Source of the DNA: JBNKFQ01 sp050289385
Lineage (GTDB): Bacteria; Pseudomonadota; Gammaproteobacteria; Pseudomonadales; Porticoccaceae
Assembly (NCBI GenBank): GCA_050289385.1
Contig: JBNKFQ010000038.1
Span: forward strand, 1 to 64,000
Length of the DNA stretch: 64,000 nt
Direction of reading: 5' to 3'
In this document: positions 15,786-24,617 of the stretch, one piece after another
How positions within the stretch are numbered: the first letter of the stretch is position 1
Layout of the letters: the number at the start of each line of letters is the position of its first letter
Program-made: the position numbers and the translations under genes
Notes under the pieces: model-generated
Databases searched by the model: none
Told to the model about the DNA's origin: nothing
The model's input: only the letters and a program-made list of their open reading frames with translations

Positions 15786-17315
15786 ATGAAAATCTATCAC
15801 CTTTATTCAGTTGTTGCATTGCTGTTTTTTCTTGGCGTATCTGCCAACGCCAACGAAATGTCTTCAGACGAAAAAGACCAGAAATCGAACCAGGATACCT
15901 CTCGCAGTATAGAAATCGAGTCCAGTGTCGTCACCACACATGTCGCAAAAATCAAAGGGCAAAAAGTACCTTATTCAGCAACCGCCGGAACGCAACCGGT
16001 TTGGAACGAAGATGGAAAACCGATTGCTACCCTGTTTTACACGTATTACCAAAGGACTGATATCAAACAAAAAGATAAAAGACCCTTGTTTATTTCTTTT
16101 AATGGGGGCCCGGGGTCGGCGTCTGTGTGGATGCATATGGCTTATACCGGACCGCGTATATTGAAAGTTGACGATGAGGGTTTTCCTGTTCAGCCCTATG
16201 GGGTTCGTGATAATCCGCATTCGATTCTGGATGTTGCAGATATCGTTTTTGTAAACCCCGTCAATACCGGTTATTCGCGAATTGTCGATTCGAAAGCCGA
16301 GCGAGAACAATTCTTTGGCGTAAACCAGGACGTTGCCTATTTGGCTGAATGGATCAACACTTTTGTTACGCGGGTTAACCGATGGACTTCGCCCAAGTAC
16401 CTGATCGGAGAAAGTTACGGCACGACACGAGTGTCCGGGTTGTCGTATGAACTGCAAAACAAATACTGGATGTACCTGAACGGTGTTATTCTGGTTTCTC
16501 CCACTTGGCTGGCGATAGACAGGGATGGGCCCGTCGAAAATGCCAATCGACTGCCTTACTACGCTGCTGCGGCGTGGTATCACAAGCAACTGCCAGATAC
16601 TTTGCAGAGCAAAGACTTGATGGATGTGCTGGCAGAAGTGGAAGATTACGCCATCAATCAATTATTGCCGGTGCTTGCTAAAGGGTCTATGGCCACTGCA
16701 GCGGAAACGGCAGAAGCGATCAAAAACTTTGCCAGATATTCCGGACTTGATGAAAGTGTTATTCGTCAACATAACCTGGACGTTCCAAAGAACTTTTTCT
16801 GGAAGGAATTGCTCAGGGAGCAAGGTCAGACAATAGGGCGGCTGGATTCTCGTTACAAGGGCATAGACCGCATGGATGCAGGGTCAAAGCCTGATTTTAA
16901 TGCTGAGCTCACGTCCTGGTTGCATTCATTTACGCCAGCGATTAATCACTATTTTAAAAACGACCTCAAGTATGAAACGGATATCAAGTACAACATGTTC
17001 GGACCAGTTCATCCCTGGGACGACGACGGAGATAAAACTGGCGAAAACTTGCGTCAGGCGATGGCCATGAATCCGTTTTTAAAGGTCATGACTCAAAGCG
17101 GTTATTACGATGGTGCTACGACGTATTTCAATGCCAAATACAATCTTTGGCATCTGGATCCGAGTGGAAAAATGCAAGACCGCTTGAGTTTTAAGGGGTA
17201 TCGCAGCGGTCATATGATGTATTTGCGTGCCGAAGATCTGAAAGCAGCGAATGACGATATTCGGCGGTTTATTGAGGACTCTGTTCCCCCTGAAGGAGTG
17301 CCTGCCAAATATTGA
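15786..17315 (+). CDS. S10 family serine carboxypeptidase-like protein, exported
   Basis: The 509-residue product has a signal peptide (residues 1-22, ending VSANA) and an alpha/beta-hydrolase core of peptidase family S10. The oxyanion/binding segment FNGGPGSASVWMHMAYTGP leads, then the nucleophile Ser210 in IGESYGTTR, Asp442 in SGYYDGATTY and His476 in RSGHMMY, giving a full catalytic triad. It should remove C-terminal residues from peptides in the periplasm. The ATG at 15786 starts the signal peptide; an earlier start at 15759 adds nine residues. It is monocistronic, followed by a hairpin shared with the convergent osmC-type gene. Confidence 0.88.
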   Translation: MKIYHLYSVVALLFFLGVSANANEMSSDEKDQKSNQDTSRSIEIESSVVTTHVAKIKGQKVPYSATAGTQPVWNEDGKPIATLFYTYYQRTDIKQKDKRPLFISFNGGPGSASVWMHMAYTGPRILKVDDEGFPVQPYGVRDNPHSILDVADIVFVNPVNTGYSRIVDSKAEREQFFGVNQDVAYLAEWINTFVTRVNRWTSPKYLIGESYGTTRVSGLSYELQNKYWMYLNGVILVSPTWLAIDRDGPVENANRLPYYAAAAWYHKQLPDTLQSKDLMDVLAEVEDYAINQLLPVLAKGSMATAAETAEAIKNFARYSGLDESVIRQHNLDVPKNFFWKELLREQGQTIGRLDSRYKGIDRMDAGSKPDFNAELTSWLHSFTPAINHYFKNDLKYETDIKYNMFGPVHPWDDDGDKTGENLRQAMAMNPFLKVMTQSGYYDGATTYFNAKYNLWHLDPSGKMQDRLSFKGYRSGHMMYLRAEDLKAANDDIRRFIEDSVPPEGVPAKY

Positions 17316-17354
17316 TGTTATAAGCTGCTTTCCGATAACAGCTTGCTCGTCACA

Positions 17355-17395
17355 CAAGCCCTGCCTGGGGATAGTCTTGAGGCGGGGCTGTTTTC
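17355..17395. terminator. Hairpin terminator between convergent genes
   Basis: AGCCCTGCCT at 17357-17366 pairs with AGGCGGGGCT at 17380-17389 (one G-T pair), followed by GTTTTC on the plus strand. It lies between the S10 gene and the opposing OsmC gene and could serve both. Confidence 0.55.
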
Positions 17396-17444
17396 AGCAA
17401 GCTCGGGTCTGTGATGAATATCGGCTTGCACAGTCTGACCGTTG

Positions 17445-17891
17445 TTACTCCTCCACTGTAATACTGGTTGTTACCGAGTTGGCCAGAAAACACTCGCGAT
17501 GAGCTTTGTCGTGCAGTTTTTGCAATGTTGCCTCGTCGGGTTCATTTCCCGGCGTAAAAGTGATTTTGGGTTTCAGGATCACTCGACCAATGACCAGTTT
17601 TTTGTTGTCGTTCGGCTCCAGATACCCTGTGGCCGAATCGGTATAGGTGTCTACGGAAATACCTGCCTGGGCACAAACAGCCAAAAATGTCAGCATGTGG
17701 CAGCTGGCCAATGAGGCGACAAATGCTTCTTCCGGATCAATATGGTCTTCTCTGCCCAAAAATTGCGGCGCCGCTGAAGCGTCTATGACTACCTTGTTGG
17801 GAAAGGTCCATTGGTGTTCCCGGTTGTAATCCTTGTACTTGAAACTTTCCGTCGTTCTTTTCCAGGTTATGTTTGAGTGATGTTCAGACAT
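17445..17891 (-). CDS. OsmC/Ohr family peroxiredoxin-like protein
   Basis: The 148-residue product belongs to the OsmC family of thiol-dependent hydroperoxide reductases. The two peroxidatic/resolving cysteines are visible in SLASCHMLTFLAV (about residue 67) and HRECFLANSVTT (near the C-terminus). The first segment is HHSNITWKRTTESFKYKDY. The family detoxifies organic or fatty-acid hydroperoxides in the cytoplasm. The GREDHIDPEEAFVAS loop is the OsmC rather than Ohr type. It is a single gene convergent with the S10 gene and divergent from the glycosyltransferase gene; 226 bases separate the two starts. Confidence 0.9.
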   Translation of the reverse strand: MSEHHSNITWKRTTESFKYKDYNREHQWTFPNKVVIDASAAPQFLGREDHIDPEEAFVASLASCHMLTFLAVCAQAGISVDTYTDSATGYLEPNDNKKLVIGRVILKPKITFTPGNEPDEATLQKLHDKAHRECFLANSVTTSITVEE

Positions 17892-18117
17892 GTGTGTAAG
17901 CTCCGTTAAGTAGCGGTGGTATGGAGGGCGATTGCCCTCCCCGGCGATTTCCGGGTTGCCAGGTTTTATCTTATTATGCGATGGTATGAAAATTATCGCA
18001 TAACCCGACAGGGTTCACATACAAGGCTTTGTTTTTTGGCGAAGCTTGATTTGGTATCCCGCTCAGTTGTCTTGTTCATGAGAAAGGGGCGTTGTGCACA
18101 GATGGGCATGGACAATT

Positions 18118-18828
18118 ATGAAGGATCAAAGAGTAACATTCACGAACCACTCGCTTAGCTTGATTATTCCCGCATTCAATGAAGCGGATAGTCTTGAGCA
18201 GACTTTGCGCCCCTTGCAGTCACTGAGAAAAAAAGGTGTTGAGATCATTCTTTGCGACGGCGGCAGCACTGACGCAACCACCACATTGGCCGAACCGCTG
18301 GTAAGCCAGGTGTGGCTGAGTGACAAGGGGCGTGCGCGGCAAATGAATGCCGGTGCGATGATCGCTTCGGGTGATTACCTGCTCTTTCTACACGCCGATA
18401 CCGTTTTGCCAGATGATTTTGCAGATTTGTGGGCAGAGGTGTCGAGTGCGAGGCTGAAATGGGGCTTTTTTGCGGTGCGACTCAGTGGCCGTAACCTTGT
18501 GTTTCGTTTGGTGGAGACCTTTATGAACTGGCGTTCCCGACTGACAGGGGTGTGCACCGGAGACCAATGCCTGTTTGTACAAAAGGATTTATTTGCCAGG
18601 TGTGGCGGGTACGCAGATATTTCATTGATGGAAGATATTGAGCTGTGTAAACGTCTTAAAGGTTATTGTCGCCCCCATTGCGTTCGGACGCCGGTGACTA
18701 CGTCCAGCCGTCGCTGGGAAGAGAAGGGCGTTTTCCGCACTATCCTGTTGATGTGGCGGCTACGGCTGGCATGGTATTTCGGTGTTTCGCACCAGCGTTT
18801 GGCAGAACATTACTATTCGGAGCATTGA
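18118..18828 (+). CDS. Family 2 glycosyltransferase, rSAM/selenodomain-associated transferase 2 type
   Basis: The 236-residue product is a GT-A fold transferase. It has the opening SLIIPAFNEADSLEQTL, the nucleotide site CDGGSTD, the LHADTVLPDD metal motif, and GDQCLFVQKDLFARCGGY with MEDIELCKRLK, the signature blocks of the small family known as rSAM/selenodomain-associated transferase 2. That family sits beside ArsS-type radical SAM genes, one of which lies 2.5 kb upstream here. The start is taken at the ATG at 18118; a GTG at 18094 with AAAGGGG before it is a good alternative that adds eight residues. Product sugar and acceptor are unknown. The next gene, its usual partner, is broken. Confidence 0.83.
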   Translation: MKDQRVTFTNHSLSLIIPAFNEADSLEQTLRPLQSLRKKGVEIILCDGGSTDATTTLAEPLVSQVWLSDKGRARQMNAGAMIASGDYLLFLHADTVLPDDFADLWAEVSSARLKWGFFAVRLSGRNLVFRLVETFMNWRSRLTGVCTGDQCLFVQKDLFARCGGYADISLMEDIELCKRLKGYCRPHCVRTPVTTSSRRWEEKGVFRTILLMWRLRLAWYFGVSHQRLAEHYYSEH

Positions 18829-18831
18829 GAC

Positions 18832-19355
18832 ATGCCGGGCTCGGCGCCAGAAAAACTGAAAAGCGGCAGTCGGTTGTACCTCTTCTCAAACTCATGTCTT
18901 GTACAGTTTGCCAGGACCCCGATACGGGGCACGGTAAAAACACGTCTGCAATCAGAGCTGGGAGTCGAGGGTTGCCTTGCCCTGCGCCGGCAATTGGTCA
19001 CACAAGGTTTTCATACGTTGTGGAATGCTGCGTTGGCACCGGTAGAGCTGTCGGTAGTGATTGCCCGGTTATCGATACAGTTTATTTGCGAGAGACCTTG
19101 GCAGCATTGACACAGAGGCAGGATGCGGTTGTTGGTCCGGCGCTGGATGGGGGGTATGTACTGGTGGGTGTGAAGCGGGCCGACCGGCGTTTGTTTGACG
19201 GCGTCAACCGGGGTACAGATAGTGTTATGGCGGCAACCCGAGAGCGGCTTCGAAGCCTGGGCTGGGGGTGGCAGGAACTACCCACTCTCACAGATATCGA
19301 CCGCCCACAAGATTTGAAACTGCTCAAAAACTCACCTTTATTTTTAAGTGTTTGA
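18832..19355 (+). pseudogene. Broken rSAM/selenodomain-associated transferase 1 (DUF2064) gene
   Basis: From ATG 18832 the first frame reads FARTPIRGTVKTRLQSELG, the family's N-terminal nucleotide-binding motif, up to APVELSVV at about 19060. The second frame then continues SDCPVIDTVYLRETLAAL, VVGPALDGGYVLVGVK and PTLTDIDRPQDLKLLK to a stop at 19353. The segment that normally joins the halves (about 40-50 residues) is missing and the join changes frame, so an internal deletion has broken the gene. It starts three bases after the transferase 2 stop, as in intact loci of this type. A sequencing error could explain the frame change but not the missing segment. Confidence 0.8.
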
Positions 19356-19468
19356 AAATAAAGAGTTTATTTTTCTTGTCATCCTTTCAATTTCGTAATA
19401 TTTTGGCCACAAATTTAGCCGTATAGTGCGGCTGAAACGGGTATCAACGTCTATATAGGAAGTTGCAT

Positions 19469-19657
19469 ATGGGCCGCGAAAAACTTGATGATGAAGACGA
19501 CTTCGAAGAGGTGGACATGACCGACTCGGATGACGATTTGGAACTGGAAGCAGGCTTTGACAGTAGCGTGGATGTAAGGCGCAGGTTGGAGGATCGCCTG
19601 GAAGAACGTCGACTGCAAAAAGCACTGGGTGACCTGGACTACGATTTGGACGATTAA
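19469..19657 (+). CDS. Small acidic protein, PA3496-like
   Basis: The 62-residue product is very acidic in its first half (KLDDEDDFEEVDMTDSDDD) and ends with RRRLEDRLEERRLQKALGD, an arginine-rich helix. This matches the pattern of the short gammaproteobacterial PA3496-like family, named as a putative envelope-integrity protein; its mechanism is unknown. The ATG at 19469 has AGGAAG six bases before it. It stands alone in front of the ccm genes, from which a strong palindrome separates it. Confidence 0.7.
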   Translation: MGREKLDDEDDFEEVDMTDSDDDLELEAGFDSSVDVRRRLEDRLEERRLQKALGDLDYDLDD

Positions 19658-19693
19658 TACAGTGATAACAGGCACTGGCTTGTCACAGCCGCT

Positions 19694-19736
19694 GGCGCCG
19701 CAAGTGACGCGGAGTTAACTCCGCACTGTCGGCGCC
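19694..19736. repeat. Strong GC-rich dyad upstream of ccmA
   Basis: A nearly perfect palindrome: GGCGCCG at 19694 pairs with CGGCGCC ending at 19736, and the centre GCGGAGTTAACTCCGC (19709-19724) is a perfect 16-base palindrome. No T-run follows. It could be an operator, an attenuator or a terminator-like hairpin insulating ccm from the small gene upstream. Confidence 0.6.
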
Positions 19737-19748
19737 GACCTGCTTCTG

Positions 19749-19754
19749 TATAAT
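19749..19754 (+). promoter_or_regulatory. Possible -10 box for the ccm operon
   Basis: A perfect TATAAT stands 32 bases before the ccmA TTG start. No good -35 hexamer is found at 16-18 bases upstream, where the dyad ends, so an activator or the dyad itself may matter. Weakly supported. Confidence 0.35.
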
Positions 19755-19785
19755 ACGCTGCGATTCAGAAGCTTACTGGTGCCCC

Positions 19786-20421
19786 TTGACGGTTAACCCC
19801 CCCTCAATACCTCTGCTTGTTGCGGAGAAACTCTCGTTTGAACGAGACGATCGGTTGCTGTTTGTCGGTCTCGACATCCATCTGGCCAATGGTGAGATAT
19901 TGCAAGTCAGTGGTGCTAACGGAGCGGGGAAAACGACATTGTTGCGAATTTTGACCCGGTCTCTCAGTCCTTCAACCGGGCGAGTGCTGTGGCGCGGCCA
20001 ACCACTAAACTCCCAGGCAGCACAGTATGCAGCAGATATGCTTTATCTGGGGCATCAGCCTGGCATCAAACAGGCGCTGTCGCCCCGGGAAAATCTGCTC
20101 TGGCTGAGCCGCTTGCAGCCTTGCAAGGCCGATGTTTCCGTCGCTGAAGCTTTGTCATACGCAGGTTTGCGAGGTTACGAAGATGTCCCATGCTACAGCT
20201 TGTCGGCAGGCCAGTTGCGCAGAGTTGCGTTAGCGCGTTTGCATCTGACTGCAGCCACGCTCTGGATACTGGATGAGCCTTTTACGGCCATCGACAAAAA
20301 CGGGATCGCTGGCCTGGAGCTGGTTTTACAACAGCATATTGACAATGGTGGTGCAGTAATTCTTACCAGTCACCAGGATATTGGTTTGCCGCATGTGCAA
20401 CAGCTAAGGTTGGGACAGTGA
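19786..20421 (+). CDS. ccmA: Cytochrome c maturation ABC ATPase CcmA
   Basis: The 211-residue ATPase has Walker A GANGAGKTT (near residue 45), the LSAGQLRRVALARL signature and Walker B LWILDEPF followed by TAIDKNGI. In system I cytochrome c biogenesis CcmA works with CcmB, releasing holo-CcmE from the CcmC complex by ATP hydrolysis. The start is TTG at 19786; no ATG fits and the ribosome site is weak. First gene of the operon; its stop overlaps the start region of ccmB. Confidence 0.93.
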   Translation: MTVNPPSIPLLVAEKLSFERDDRLLFVGLDIHLANGEILQVSGANGAGKTTLLRILTRSLSPSTGRVLWRGQPLNSQAAQYAADMLYLGHQPGIKQALSPRENLLWLSRLQPCKADVSVAEALSYAGLRGYEDVPCYSLSAGQLRRVALARLHLTAATLWILDEPFTAIDKNGIAGLELVLQQHIDNGGAVILTSHQDIGLPHVQQLRLGQ

Positions 20422-20423
20422 CG

Positions 20424-21152
20424 ATGCCAGGCGCAAAACCTGAAGTGACTCCTCGTGTAAGCAGTGTACAATCATTGTCAATTGGCACCGGTTTTGGTGC
20501 GATATTGCGGCGCGATTTGCTACTGGCCTTGCGACGTCGTGGTGAACTGGCAAATCCGCTGGTTTTCTTTCTGATTGTCCTGACACTGATTCCGTTGGCT
20601 ATTAGCCCCTCACCTGAACAGTTGGCCCGAATAGCTCCGGGTATTATCTGGGTAATGGCGCTATTGGCAACGTTGCTGTCGATCGACGGATTATTCCAGA
20701 GTGATCATCAGGATGGGTCGCTGGAACAAATGATGATCAGCCCACAGCCAGTTTATGTATTGGTGTTGGCAAAAGTGTTGGCGCACTGGCTGGTTACCGG
20801 ATTGCCGCTGACTTTACTGGCACCGCTTCTGGGTGTGATGTTGTCATTGCCGGATGCTGGTTACATACCAATGGTGGTGGGTTTATTACTGGGAACAGCA
20901 GCACTTAGCCTGATTGGTGCAATTGGTGCGGCATTGACAGTTGCCTTGCGTGGTGGTGGCTTGTTATTGTCACTCATTGTAACGCCGCTCTACATGCCAG
21001 TATTGATATTTGGAGCTGGCGCAGTGCAACGGGCAGTAGATGGTCTTCCCACAGACGGTACTCTAATGATTGTTGGCGCTCTTCTGGCGCTGTCGCTACT
21101 CATTTCTCCCTTCGCTACAGCAGGAGCGCTAAAGGTAAGTATGCATGGCTAA
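20424..21152 (+). CDS. ccmB: Heme exporter membrane protein CcmB
   Basis: The 242-residue integral membrane protein has six hydrophobic segments. The conserved cytoplasmic start AILRRDLLLALRRRGELANPLVFF, the LFQSDHQDGSLEQMMISP loop and the LLSLIVTPLYMPVLIFGAGA block are typical of CcmB, the permease partner of CcmA. The ATG at 20424 is preferred; a GTG at 20418 overlaps the ccmA stop and is also possible. It overlaps ccmC by eight bases. Confidence 0.93.
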   Translation: MPGAKPEVTPRVSSVQSLSIGTGFGAILRRDLLLALRRRGELANPLVFFLIVLTLIPLAISPSPEQLARIAPGIIWVMALLATLLSIDGLFQSDHQDGSLEQMMISPQPVYVLVLAKVLAHWLVTGLPLTLLAPLLGVMLSLPDAGYIPMVVGLLLGTAALSLIGAIGAALTVALRGGGLLLSLIVTPLYMPVLIFGAGAVQRAVDGLPTDGTLMIVGALLALSLLISPFATAGALKVSMHG

Positions 21153-21888
21153 CTGGCAATGGTTTCACAAATTGGGTTCACCCCGCTGGTTTTATCAGAC
21201 CAGTGGGAAATGGCTGCCGTGGCTTGCGGTTGTTACGATTTTACTACTGGTGACGGGCCTGCTCGGGGGGTTGTTATTTGCACCGATGGATGCAAAACAA
21301 GGCAACAGTTTTCGCATAATTTTTCTGCATGTTCCCACGGCGATATTGTCGTTTGTTGTGTATTACGTGATGGCGATTAGCGGTGCGGTCGGGCTGATAT
21401 GGAAAATGAAGCTGGCCGATATGGTTATGAAATCTGCAGCGCCGATCGGTGCGGCACTGGCGGCTATCGCGCTGATCAGCGGTGCTATCTGGGGCAAGCC
21501 TACGTGGGGCACATATTGGGTATGGGATGCGCGTTTAACTTCAACGTTAATTATGTTTTTTTTGTATTTGGGGGTGATCGCACTACAGCAGATGTACACC
21601 AATCCGGATACTGGCAACAAGGCCAGTGCGGTTCTGGCGCTGGTAGGTACGGTCAATATACCGATTATCTACAAGTCAGTGGACTGGTGGTACACCTTGC
21701 ACCAGCCAGCCACGATCAAGCTGATGGGTGAGTCGTCCATTCATCCCGATATGGCGTGGCCATTATGGTTGATGATCTCCGGATTTTACTGCTTTTTTGC
21801 GCTGGTTTTGATTTTAAATACCCGTGCAGAAATCATTCATCGCGAACGACGCACTAGTTGGGTGCGGGCTTTGGCTGCAAATTCGTGA
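21145..21888 (+). CDS. ccmC: Heme handling protein CcmC
   Basis: The 247-residue membrane protein has six hydrophobic segments and the tryptophan-rich heme motif WGTYWVWDARLTS between them (about residue 125). Two histidines in flanking periplasmic loops, in LHVPTAILSFV and WWYTLHQPAT, are the expected heme axial ligands. CcmC loads heme onto CcmE at the periplasmic face. Its ATG lies inside the ccmB end. A 54-base gap precedes ccmD. Confidence 0.94.
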   Translation: MANWQWFHKLGSPRWFYQTSGKWLPWLAVVTILLLVTGLLGGLLFAPMDAKQGNSFRIIFLHVPTAILSFVVYYVMAISGAVGLIWKMKLADMVMKSAAPIGAALAAIALISGAIWGKPTWGTYWVWDARLTSTLIMFFLYLGVIALQQMYTNPDTGNKASAVLALVGTVNIPIIYKSVDWWYTLHQPATIKLMGESSIHPDMAWPLWLMISGFYCFFALVLILNTRAEIIHRERRTSWVRALAANS

Positions 21889-21942
21889 TGTGAGGTGTCG
21901 AAAGACAGCAGGTATTGAATTTCACAGTGTCAGGACAGATGA

Positions 21943-22143
21943 ATGATCCAGTTTGACAGTTTTAGCGCATTTATTCAGATGGGGGGGCACGGACCTTATG
22001 TCTGGAGTGTCTATTTGATCGCGTTGTTTATCATGACATGTCTGGTTGTCAGGCCATTGCACCGCAAGCGTGTGCTACTGAAGCAAATTGAACGTAAACA
22101 GCGGCGTGAGCAAGTTGCAGAGTCTGCAGGTCAGGAGGTATAA
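21943..22143 (+). CDS. ccmD: Heme exporter subunit CcmD
   Basis: A 66-residue single-span protein. The N-terminal FIQMGGHGPYVWSVYLI is the family motif leading into one membrane helix, followed by a positively charged cytoplasmic tail. CcmD assists release of heme-loaded CcmE. It fits by position between ccmC and ccmE, with three bases before the latter. Confidence 0.9.
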   Translation: MIQFDSFSAFIQMGGHGPYVWSVYLIALFIMTCLVVRPLHRKRVLLKQIERKQRREQVAESAGQEV

Positions 22144-22146
22144 ATC

Positions 22147-22611
22147 GTGCACCCGGTTCGCAGGCAGCGTCTGTTTTTGGTTCTTTTTATTGTAATTGTC
22201 GCGTCCGTGGCGGTTGCACTGATGATTTCGTCGTTGGGGTCTAACCTTAACCTGTTTTATCCACCGTCAAAAATTGCCGCTGGTGAGGCCCCGGTTGGGG
22301 TACGTATTCGTGCTGGTGGCATGGTGGTGAAAGGCAGCGTCGAACGCGCTGACGGTTCATTGTCGGTGAGATTCCTGCTCACCGATGGTCCGAGCCAGGT
22401 GGAGGTGCACTATACCGGTATTCTGCCTGACTTGTTTGACGAGGGTGAGGCTGCAGTTGCTGCTGGTATGCTCGACCAGCATGGTGTTTTTCAGGCAGAC
22501 GAGGTGTTGGCCAAACACGATGAAAATTACACGCCGCCCGAAGTCGTTGAGGCAATGGAAGCCGGGCACAAGTATCGTGATGCCCAAAAAGCCGAAGAGA
22601 AAAAACCATGA
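22147..22611 (+). CDS. ccmE: Periplasmic heme chaperone CcmE
   Basis: The 154-residue protein has an N-terminal membrane anchor, then a beta-barrel domain. The covalent heme-binding histidine is His124 in the motif LAKHDENYTPP, with Tyr128 next to it. The GTG start at 22147 follows CAGGAGGT. The GVRIRAGGMVVKGSV and FDEGEAAVAAGMLD blocks match the family. It carries heme from CcmC to CcmF/CcmH. It overlaps ccmF by four bases. Confidence 0.95.
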   Translation: MHPVRRQRLFLVLFIVIVASVAVALMISSLGSNLNLFYPPSKIAAGEAPVGVRIRAGGMVVKGSVERADGSLSVRFLLTDGPSQVEVHYTGILPDLFDEGEAAVAAGMLDQHGVFQADEVLAKHDENYTPPEVVEAMEAGHKYRDAQKAEEKKP

Positions 22612-24617
22612 CTGGCCAACTTTCCATGATTCCCGAACTGGGCCAGTTTGCCCTGATCCTGGCGCTCTGCCTTGCGTTGGTGTTGGCAGTTGTTCCGATG
22701 CTGGGTGCAGCTGTTGGCAGCAGTCACTGGATGGCGATGGCAAGACCGATGGCGGCAGGGCAATTTGTGTTTGTTTTGGTGGCCTTTGCTTGCCTCGCCA
22801 AGTCGTTTCTGGACGACGATTTTTCTGTGGCCTATGTTCAGGCCAATTCAAACTCCCTGTTGCCGGAAATTTTTAAATTTACGGCGGTTTGGGGCGCTCA
22901 CGAAGGTTCTTTCCTGTTGTGGGCCTTGATACAGGCTGGATGGATTATGGCCGTGGCACTGTTCAGTCGGTCATTGCCCGACCATTTGGTGGCAAGGGTA
23001 CTGTCTACCATGGGTATGGTCATGAGTGGTTTTTTGCTGTTTTTGCTGCTGGTGTCCAATCCCTTTGAGCGCATTTTGCCAGCCTTTCCCAATGAAGGGC
23101 GGGATCTTAATCCGCTTTTGCAGGACTTCGGCATGATTATTCATCCCCCTGTGCTCTATATGGGGTATGTCGGTTTTTCCGTCACTTTTGCGTTTGCGGT
23201 TGCGGCGCTGATTGGCGGCCGCTTTGATACGGCCTGGACGCGCTGGATTCGGCCGTGGACCAATATGGCATGGGCGTTCCTGACTATTGGCATTGCCCTG
23301 GGAAGCTGGTGGGCGTATTACGAACTTGGCTGGGGAGGATGGTGGTTCTGGGATGCGACAGAAAACGCTGCCTTTATGCCCTGGTTGGCAGCTACTGGTC
23401 TGGTTCACAGCCTGGCAGTGGCAGAAAAACGTGGTCTGTTTCGTAACTGGACGTTGTTACTGGCGATTTTGACGTTTTCGCTCAGCCTGTTGGGAACCTT
23501 TCTGGTGCGTTCGGGGGTATTGGTATCCGTTCACGCCTTTGCCCAGGACAGTGAACGCGGGCTATTTATTCTGGCGTTACTGGCGGTAGTGATAGGCGGT
23601 TCGCTGTTGCTGTTCGCCCTGCGTGCTTCTGCGGTAAAAGGGGTGGCGCATTTTGAGTGGCTGTCCCGTGAAATGTTTTTGTTGTTGAACAATATATTGT
23701 TGATGACGGCACTGGCGGTGGTATTTGTTGGCACACTTTATCCCCTCTTGTATGAATGGATGGGCTGGGGGCGCATTTCGGTCGGCCCCCCGTATTTCAA
23801 TTTGTTATTTAACCCGGTATTTGTCGCGCTGATTGTCTTGATCCCGGTTGGTACGGCAGTGCGCTGGAAACGCCATGAGTTGTCCAGGCTGTTTGCCTGG
23901 CTGCGTTGGCCCTTGCTGGTCAGTGTATTGTGCGGGGCGCTTTTCCCCTGGTTATATGGGGCGAGTTATTCTGTTTTGGCTGCCATTATTGTTGCAATTG
24001 CCGTCTGGGTTGTTGCCATAACCATTAAGGATTTGTGGCGCAAAAGTGCTCATGGTGTTTCCCGCTGGCAGGGTTTGCGGCGTTTGCGCGGCAGTTACTA
24101 CGGTATGGTGTTGGCCCACATTGGCATCGTTGTCAGCTTGCTCGGTGTCTCCCTTACCTCAATCTATGACGATCGTGTCGACGTCAGGCTGGCGCCGGGT
24201 GAGAGCGCATCGGTACAGAACTATGAGTTTCAGTTTAATCGCCTGAACGATATTACCGGGCCCAATTACACCGGTTATCGTGCCGATGTCACGGTTGCTC
24301 AGAATGGGCAGCAAGTGGCCGTGCTTGGCCCCGAAAAGCGTCTCTATCAGGCTCGCAATCAATGGATGACAGAGGCCGGTATCGACGGCGGCTTTTGGCG
24401 TGACTTGCTGATATCCATGGGCGAACCCCTGGAAGGCGAGGCCTGGACAATGAGCCTGCAGGTAAAACCCTTTGTTCGCTGGATCTGGCTGGGGGGATTA
24501 TTCGTTGCCTTTGGCTCTTTGCTGGCGGTACTGGACAAACGCTATCGAAAACTGGCAGCGCGCAAAGCTGACGCTGGTACCGTTGTAAAACAACATGAGG
24601 AGATGGCCGTTGGTTAA
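22608..24617 (+). CDS. ccmF: Cytochrome c heme lyase subunit CcmF
   Basis: The 669-residue polytopic protein has about 13-15 hydrophobic segments. The heme-related WWD motif appears as GWGGWWFWDATENAAFMPWL (about residues 235-255), with GAHEGSFLLW before it and HPPVLYMGY in between, both carrying conserved histidines. CcmF receives heme from CcmE and attaches it to apocytochrome c together with CcmH and CcmI. The start ATGA overlaps ccmE; the end overlaps ccmG. Confidence 0.95.
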   Translation: MTGQLSMIPELGQFALILALCLALVLAVVPMLGAAVGSSHWMAMARPMAAGQFVFVLVAFACLAKSFLDDDFSVAYVQANSNSLLPEIFKFTAVWGAHEGSFLLWALIQAGWIMAVALFSRSLPDHLVARVLSTMGMVMSGFLLFLLLVSNPFERILPAFPNEGRDLNPLLQDFGMIIHPPVLYMGYVGFSVTFAFAVAALIGGRFDTAWTRWIRPWTNMAWAFLTIGIALGSWWAYYELGWGGWWFWDATENAAFMPWLAATGLVHSLAVAEKRGLFRNWTLLLAILTFSLSLLGTFLVRSGVLVSVHAFAQDSERGLFILALLAVVIGGSLLLFALRASAVKGVAHFEWLSREMFLLLNNILLMTALAVVFVGTLYPLLYEWMGWGRISVGPPYFNLLFNPVFVALIVLIPVGTAVRWKRHELSRLFAWLRWPLLVSVLCGALFPWLYGASYSVLAAIIVAIAVWVVAITIKDLWRKSAHGVSRWQGLRRLRGSYYGMVLAHIGIVVSLLGVSLTSIYDDRVDVRLAPGESASVQNYEFQFNRLNDITGPNYTGYRADVTVAQNGQQVAVLGPEKRLYQARNQWMTEAGIDGGFWRDLLISMGEPLEGEAWTMSLQVKPFVRWIWLGGLFVAFGSLLAVLDKRYRKLAARKADAGTVVKQHEEMAVG

